Assembly: GCF_029269825.1 (NCBI RefSeq)
Contig: NZ_JARJHU010000008.1
Coordinates: 682,001 to 746,000, forward strand
DNA from: Pedobacter sp. JY14-1
Lineage (GTDB): Bacteria > Bacteroidota > Bacteroidia > Sphingobacteriales > Sphingobacteriaceae
Direction of reading: 5' to 3'
DNA: 64,000 nt
A program made the position numbers and the translations under genes. The notes under the pieces are model-generated. The model was given only the letters and a program-made list of their open reading frames with translations, was not told the origin of the DNA and searched no databases. How positions within the stretch are numbered: the first letter of the stretch is position 1; each line of letters begins with the position of its first letter. Below, in pieces: positions 59,751 to 64,000 of the stretch.

Positions 59751-60374
59751 TTATTTGCCCGTTTTGTAATCTGTAATGTACAGGGAATGCCTGCAAAAAG
59801 TATATTCTTCTTCCTGGTTAGACCCCACCACAACCAGCCTTCCTTCGGAAAACCGGCCCATCAGGTCATGGTACCACCTCAGGCCCTGCCTGTCCAGGTT
59901 AGATGTCGGTTCATCCAGTAACAACAAGTCTGAATCCGAACAACATGCCAGCGCCAGTTTCACCCTTTGCTTCATTCCCGAGGAAAAATATTTCAATGCC
60001 TTATCCTTCGCCCCCGAAAGCCCCAGCAATTCCATCACCGATCCGGCGTCCAGCCCGGCAACGAAACCCTTAAAACTAAAATGAAAATTGATCGTTTCCC
60101 GCAGCGTGAACTCCTCGATCAGGTCAAGATAAGGAGCGGCAAAGCTCAAATGCTTATACACCTGGTCCACCTCCACCTGGCTGCCGGAAACATACGAAAC
60201 CCTGCCCTCGGAAGGGGACAATGCCCCCATCAGCAGGCTCAGCAAGGTAGACTTGCCCGAACCATTCGGTCCCAGCACAGCGTAGCTTTCGCCGCTGCTG
60301 AACACATAATCCATACCCCGGAAAATCCATTCCTGATTAAACCTGCGGCCTGCATTCTCGAGCGTAATGGTCAT
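59751..60374 (-). CDS. ABC transporter ATP-binding protein
   Basis: A 207-residue ATPase subunit with Walker A (GPNGSGKSTLL), a signature motif in the unusual form YFSSGMKQRVKLA (FSSGM in place of LSGGQ), and Walker B with D loop (LLLLDEPTSNLD). It is small and has no membrane domain; the permease gene is not adjacent. It follows lpxA by 8 bases, ending the lipid A operon, and synteny suggests a membrane-lipid or envelope role that the sequence does not prove. Confidence 0.9.
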   Translation of the reverse strand: MTITLENAGRRFNQEWIFRGMDYVFSSGESYAVLGPNGSGKSTLLSLLMGALSPSEGRVSYVSGSQVEVDQVYKHLSFAAPYLDLIEEFTLRETINFHFSFKGFVAGLDAGSVMELLGLSGAKDKALKYFSSGMKQRVKLALACCSDSDLLLLDEPTSNLDRQGLRWYHDLMGRFSEGRLVVVGSNQEEEYTFCRHSLYITDYKTGK

Positions 60375-60382
60375 CTGAAAGA

Positions 60383-61168
60383 TCAGCTACCCATGCCGAA
60401 GCCCTTCATGACACCCCGGTTGGAATTACGGATAAAATCCACAATCTCGTCCCTGATCTCCGTCGGCTTAAACTCGGCCTCGATCATGTCCAGCGCCTTA
60501 GTCACATTGTTGTGCTTTACGAACAACACCCTGTAAATTTCCTGGATCTCGTTGATCTTCTCCGAAGAAAACCCCCTGCGCCTCAGGCCCACCGAGTTGA
60601 TACCCGCATAGGAAAGCGGTTCTCTGGCAGCTTTTACATACGGTGGCACATCCTTTCGCACCAGCGAGCCGCCGGTTACGAACGCATGTGCCCCCACCTT
60701 CACAAACTGATGGATCGCTACCAGGCCTGCCAGCACGACGTAGTTACCGATCGTAATATGGCCTGCCAGCGTCGTACTATTGGAAAAAATACAATAGTCT
60801 CCCACCTCACAGTCATGTGCAATATGCGAATAGGCCTGGATCAGGCAGTTACTTCCGATCACCGTCTTCCATTTGTCCTTCGTTCCCCTGTTGATCGTGA
60901 CACACTCGCGGATCGTCGTATTGTCGCCGATCTCCGCTGTCGTTACTTCTCCGGCAAACTTCAGGTCCTGGGGGATGCCGGAGATCACCGATCCCGGAAA
61001 TACCCGGCAGTTCTTGCCGATACGGGCCCCGTCCATGATCACCACGTTTGAACCGATCCAGGTTCCTTCCCCGATCACCACATCTTTATGGATTACCGCA
61101 AAAGGTTCAATGACTACATTGTCCGCAATCTTAGCCTGCGGATGTATATACGCTAAAGGTTGTATCAT
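60383..61168 (-). CDS. lpxA: UDP-N-acetylglucosamine acyltransferase LpxA
   Basis: The first step of lipid A synthesis: transfer of a 3-hydroxyacyl chain to UDP-GlcNAc. The 261-residue length is normal. The N-terminal left-handed beta-helix is built of hexapeptide repeats (AKIADNVVIEPFAVI, NVVIMDGARIGKN) and the catalytic His is in the SHIAHDCEVGDY region. The C-terminal helices follow (EIQEIYRVLF). Its start overlaps the end of lpxC-fabZ by four bases. Confidence 0.96.
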   Translation of the reverse strand: MIQPLAYIHPQAKIADNVVIEPFAVIHKDVVIGEGTWIGSNVVIMDGARIGKNCRVFPGSVISGIPQDLKFAGEVTTAEIGDNTTIRECVTINRGTKDKWKTVIGSNCLIQAYSHIAHDCEVGDYCIFSNSTTLAGHITIGNYVVLAGLVAIHQFVKVGAHAFVTGGSLVRKDVPPYVKAAREPLSYAGINSVGLRRRGFSSEKINEIQEIYRVLFVKHNNVTKALDMIEAEFKPTEIRDEIVDFIRNSNRGVMKGFGMGS

Positions 61169-62577
61169 GCTATCGGTTCGCTATCTTTTACTTTTATAAT
61201 CTGCGCCATCATCTCGGCTTCCACCACCACCTTGCCGGCCACCATGCCCACACCTTTCATCTGCGCGATCCCGCGTCTGATCGGCTCCATCAGGTCGCAG
61301 CGGAACACGATCGTATCGCCCGGCGCCACCTGAGCCCTGAAACGCACATTGTCAATCTTCAGGAACAGCGTCAGGTAATTCTTCGGATCAGGTACCGTAC
61401 TCAGCACCAGGATACCTCCGGTCTGCGCCATTGCCTCAATCTGGATCACGCCCGGAAACACCGGCTGCCCAGGAAAATGTCCCTTGAAGAACTCCTCGTT
61501 CATCGTCACGTTCTTTACGCCAACTACATGGGTCTTGGAAAGTTCAAGCACTTTGTCGACAAACAGGAACGGCTGCCGGTGCGGCAGTATGTCCATAATC
61601 TGCACGGTATCGTACAGAGGTTTCACTGAGGGATCATATACATGCTGCACCTTCTTGTTCTTCTCCTTCTTCATCGCCGCCTTGATCTTCTTGGCGAAAG
61701 CCACATTTGCGGCATGTCCCGGACGGGCTGCCATGATATGCCCCTTCAGGTGCACACCCACCAGCGCCAGATCACCGATCATGTCCAGCAGCTTATGCCG
61801 CGCCGGCTCATTCTGGTAACGCAGCTCCATATTGTTCAGTATGCCCTGCGGAGCCACTTCCATCGCCTTGCGGTTAAAGATCAGCGCCAGGTGGTCCAGC
61901 TCGTCCTTAGTCACCTCTTTGTCCACGATCACGATCGCATTATTCAGGTCGCCGCCTTTGATCAGGTTGTTCTGCAGCTGGTATTCCAGCTCATGCAGAA
62001 AGCAGAACGTACGGCAGGAAGCAATTTCCTTTTTGAATTCACCGATGCTTGAAATACCCGCGTGCTGGCTGCCCAGTACCGGCGAATTATAATCGATCAT
62101 GCAGGTAAAGCGGTAGTCATCCAGCGGCATCGCCACAATCTCCACCTTCCTGTCGGGTTCGGTATAAGTAATGTTATGGGGAATCGCAAAATACTCGCGG
62201 TCAGCGTCCTGCAACTGCACGCCCACGTTTTCCAGCGCATCAATAAACTGGATGGCACTACCGTCCATGATCGGCGTTTCGGGGCCGTCCAGCTTCATCA
62301 GCACATTGTCAAGGTCCATGCCGACCAGCGAAGCCATGACATGTTCGACCGTGCTTACGCTGGCGCCGTTCTGGGTGATTGTTGTTCCTCTTGCCGTATC
62401 CGTTACATTATCACAGTCCGCATCGATCACCGGCTGCCCGGGAAGATCCGTACGCTGGAACTTAAAACCATGGTTCTCCGGGGCCGGACAAAAGGTCAGC
62501 GTTACGTTCACGCCGGTATGGAGTCCGACACCTGTAACAGAGACCTCGTTTCTTATCGTTTTTTGCTTAACGTTCAT
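61165..62577 (-). CDS. lpxC/fabZ: LpxC-FabZ bifunctional fusion protein
   Basis: A 470-residue fusion. Residues about 1-305 are UDP-3-O-acyl-GlcNAc deacetylase, with zinc ligand His79 in STVEHVMASL and the HKLLDMIGD segment; residues about 318-465 are 3-hydroxyacyl-ACP dehydratase, with ILPHRQPFLFVD and active-site GHFPGQPVFPGVIQIEAMAQ. This fusion is a marker of Bacteroidota (also in some Chlamydiae). It couples lipid A deacetylation to fatty-acid elongation. Overlaps lpxD by 11 bases and lpxA by four. Confidence 0.97.
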   Translation of the reverse strand: MNVKQKTIRNEVSVTGVGLHTGVNVTLTFCPAPENHGFKFQRTDLPGQPVIDADCDNVTDTARGTTITQNGASVSTVEHVMASLVGMDLDNVLMKLDGPETPIMDGSAIQFIDALENVGVQLQDADREYFAIPHNITYTEPDRKVEIVAMPLDDYRFTCMIDYNSPVLGSQHAGISSIGEFKKEIASCRTFCFLHELEYQLQNNLIKGGDLNNAIVIVDKEVTKDELDHLALIFNRKAMEVAPQGILNNMELRYQNEPARHKLLDMIGDLALVGVHLKGHIMAARPGHAANVAFAKKIKAAMKKEKNKKVQHVYDPSVKPLYDTVQIMDILPHRQPFLFVDKVLELSKTHVVGVKNVTMNEEFFKGHFPGQPVFPGVIQIEAMAQTGGILVLSTVPDPKNYLTLFLKIDNVRFRAQVAPGDTIVFRCDLMEPIRRGIAQMKGVGMVAGKVVVEAEMMAQIIKVKDSEPIA

Positions 62578-63649
62578 TATTTTGTGTTGTACTGTTGTGT
62601 TCGATTAATGACCTGAGTTCAGCAAGCCTGGTCTCCAGCATACCGATGCGCTTCTCTACCGCGGGCAGCTGCCGGAAGATCACAGAAGCCCTCATCCAGT
62701 CGCGCAGGGGCTGCGCCGGGCTGCCGTGCCACTGCTTGTTTTCCTCAGCAATGCTGAAATTGATGCCGGCCTGGGCGCCGATCTGCGTCCTGCGTGCCAG
62801 GGAAAGATGGCCTGCAATACCGACCTGCCCCCCCACCACAGATTTCTCCCCGAGCTTCGTACTGCCGGAAATGCCCGACTGTGCGGCCACTACGCTGTGT
62901 TCGCCCACATCTACGTTGTGTGCGATCTGGATCAGGTTATCCAGCTTTACTCCCCGCCGGATAAATGTAGAGCCCATCGTAGCCCGGTCGATCGTCGTAT
63001 TCGCCCCGATCTCCACATCATCCTCGATCACCACGTTCCCGATCTGTGCGATCTTCGAATAAGTACCATCAGGCTGAGGCGCAAAGCCAAAGCCATCGCT
63101 TCCGATCACCGTATTTGAATGCAGCACCACCCGGTCGCCGATCACACACTTGTTGTAAACCTTCACTCCAGGGAAAAGTATACAGTCCGATCCGACCGTT
63201 GTTCCTGCACCCAGATATACCTGCGCCTCAATCTTTGTATTGTCACCGATCTCCACATCCTCCGCGATGTAGGAAAAAGCGGCGACGTAAACATTCCTGC
63301 CTATCTTGGCCGAAGGATGGATAAAACTCGGCTGTTCGATCCCCGACCGGGCACCCGCCATATTCACCGCCTCATTGTATTTTTCCAGCAATAATGAGAA
63401 AGCACTATAGGGATCTGCTACCCTGATCAGCGTGCTCTGCACCGGTTGGGAAGGCACGAAATCCTGACCTACAATGACCACAGAAGCCTTCGTCGAGTAT
63501 AAAAAACCCTCATATTTAGGATTGGACAGAAAACAGAGCGAGCCCTCCTTACCATCTTCTATCTTCGAAAGTTCACCGACCTTGACGCCCGCATCACCTT
63601 CGACAGAACCATTTATAAATTCGCTTATCTGCTTGGCAGTAAATTGCAT
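62567..63649 (-). CDS. lpxD: UDP-3-O-acyl-glucosamine N-acyltransferase LpxD
   Basis: The third step of lipid A synthesis. The 360-residue protein has an N-terminal uridine-binding domain (EGSLCFLSNPKYEGFLYST), a left-handed beta-helix of hexapeptides (IEAQVYLGAGTTVGSDCILF and on) with the active-site region IAHNVDVGEHSVV, and a C-terminal helix. It is first in the operon lpxD-lpxC/fabZ-lpxA-ABC. The ATG lies 4 bases after a -7 box, so the message may be leaderless. Confidence 0.96.
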   Translation of the reverse strand: MQFTAKQISEFINGSVEGDAGVKVGELSKIEDGKEGSLCFLSNPKYEGFLYSTKASVVIVGQDFVPSQPVQSTLIRVADPYSAFSLLLEKYNEAVNMAGARSGIEQPSFIHPSAKIGRNVYVAAFSYIAEDVEIGDNTKIEAQVYLGAGTTVGSDCILFPGVKVYNKCVIGDRVVLHSNTVIGSDGFGFAPQPDGTYSKIAQIGNVVIEDDVEIGANTTIDRATMGSTFIRRGVKLDNLIQIAHNVDVGEHSVVAAQSGISGSTKLGEKSVVGGQVGIAGHLSLARRTQIGAQAGINFSIAEENKQWHGSPAQPLRDWMRASVIFRQLPAVEKRIGMLETRLAELRSLIEHNSTTQNNER

Positions 63650-63653
63650 TCTA

Positions 63654-63684
63654 CAAAGTTAAATGTTAAATTGATATGAACAAA
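63654..63684 (-). promoter_or_regulatory. Promoter of the lipid A operon, leaderless-looking
   Basis: TTTG (63681-63684 on the minus strand), a 19-base spacer and TAACTTTG (63654-63661) make the best consensus promoter in the window. The -7 box ends only 4 bases before the lpxD ATG (63649), so transcription would start at or near the start codon. Confidence 0.7.
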
Positions 63685-63865
63685 TAAACCTCCTTAGGCC
63701 CGTTTTTATCCGTTTGCAGTAATGGTTTTTCATTGTTCATACAGATCCGCCGATGCTCAGAATTGTTCTGATCATGCCAGATTCCGGGTTAGTTGTTTAG
63801 AAAAACTAAAAACGGCATAAAAAACCAGATATTTTGTTAAAAAATGCTAAATCCCATTTATCCGC

Positions 63866-64000
63866 TTAAATCAATCTCGGATAACAAAGGATATACTTCT
63901 CCACCGTCCGGTCCAGGGACTCCAGATTGGACAGGTCCGAGGCCTTCGCAATATCGATGATGCTGCTGTTCTTCAGCAGGATATTAATATTTCCCATGCC
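63866..64000 (-). CDS. C-terminal fragment of an unidentified gene upstream of lpxD
   Basis: Forty-four residues end at a TAA at 63866-63868 on the minus strand; the gene continues past the window edge. The tail includes DLSNLESLDRTVEKYILCYPRLI. In related genomes an HD-domain phosphohydrolase often precedes lpxD, but so short a piece cannot prove that. A gap of 216 bases to lpxD holds the promoter. Confidence 0.4.
   Translation of the reverse strand, partial: GMGNINILLKNSSIIDIAKASDLSNLESLDRTVEKYILCYPRLI

Noticed and set aside
1..64000. Search for mobile elements, CRISPR arrays, rRNA and tRNA genes.
   Set aside because: No transposase, integrase, regular direct-repeat array, rRNA segment or tRNA cloverleaf could be recognised by reading the intergenic DNA. 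The holin-like protein gene alone does not indicate a prophage.

Overview
The window looks like chromosomal core genome of a member of the Bacteroidota, probably Sphingobacteriia or Chitinophagia, with close to half G+C. The evidence is a fused lpxC-fabZ gene inside an lpxD-lpxC/fabZ-lpxA block, recurrent -7 promoter boxes of the Bacteroidota type (TAnnTTTG), many hybrid histidine kinases, a phosphoenolpyruvate carboxylase with divergent motifs, and small families typical of the phylum (DUF2911, DUF6952, HYC_CC_PP). I see no rRNA, tRNA, CRISPR array, transposase, integrase or phage structural gene. Coding density is high, and only one gene-free gap reaches about 300 bases (58794-59094).

Layout. 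1-2.9 kb: a truncated gene, then a DNA/RNA modification operon (trmB, a cysteine-less alkyltransferase-like protein, tag), and GDP-fucose synthase. 2.9-13.7 kb: oxyR with a large perfect inverted repeat over its promoter, an OmpA-like lipoprotein, an FGGY sugar kinase, NIPSNAP, Mn-type superoxide dismutase, tadA-csaA, an rRNA methyltransferase, an MFS transporter with a small membrane partner, a nucleoid-associated protein and TerC. 13.7-16 kb: an ECF sigma factor, a putative anti-sigma protein and an exported 18-residue-repeat protein, translationally coupled. 16-28 kb: aspS, a seven-gene run from an NtrC-type regulator and two kinases to AI-2E, YtxH and holin-like membrane proteins, an enoyl-CoA hydratase, glnS and an amidase lipoprotein. 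28-37 kb: an M49-like metallohydrolase and a six-gene CheB/CheR/hybrid-kinase operon. 37-47.6 kb: ypfJ-type metalloprotease, gltX, a kinase-dinB pair, a NUDIX hydrolase, small proteins, and a tetR-tolC-emrA-emrB efflux operon. 47.8-56.6 kb: ppc, the ahpC-thioredoxin-DUF6952 redox unit, a degenerate FAD-like exported protein, ygiD, yceI and a putative copper-handling set. 56.7-64 kb: cyclophilin, xth, 5-formyl-THF cyclo-ligase, a palindromic element, efp, an ABC ATPase and the lipid A genes.

Two themes link the genes. One is oxidative and alkylation stress: OxyR with both redox cysteines, a candidate OxyR dyad upstream of ahpC, SOD, Tag and the alkyltransferase-like protein. The other is envelope sensing and maintenance: the sigma/anti-sigma operon, the NtrC operon, the Che-like operon and lipid A synthesis. 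The points most worth a second look are the 19-bp inverted repeat at oxyR, the kinase lacking its phospho-acceptor histidine, the chemotaxis-enzyme signalling operon without chemotaxis genes in view, EF-P with Asn at its tip, the leaderless-looking lpxD promoter, and the palindromic element at 58.9 kb.
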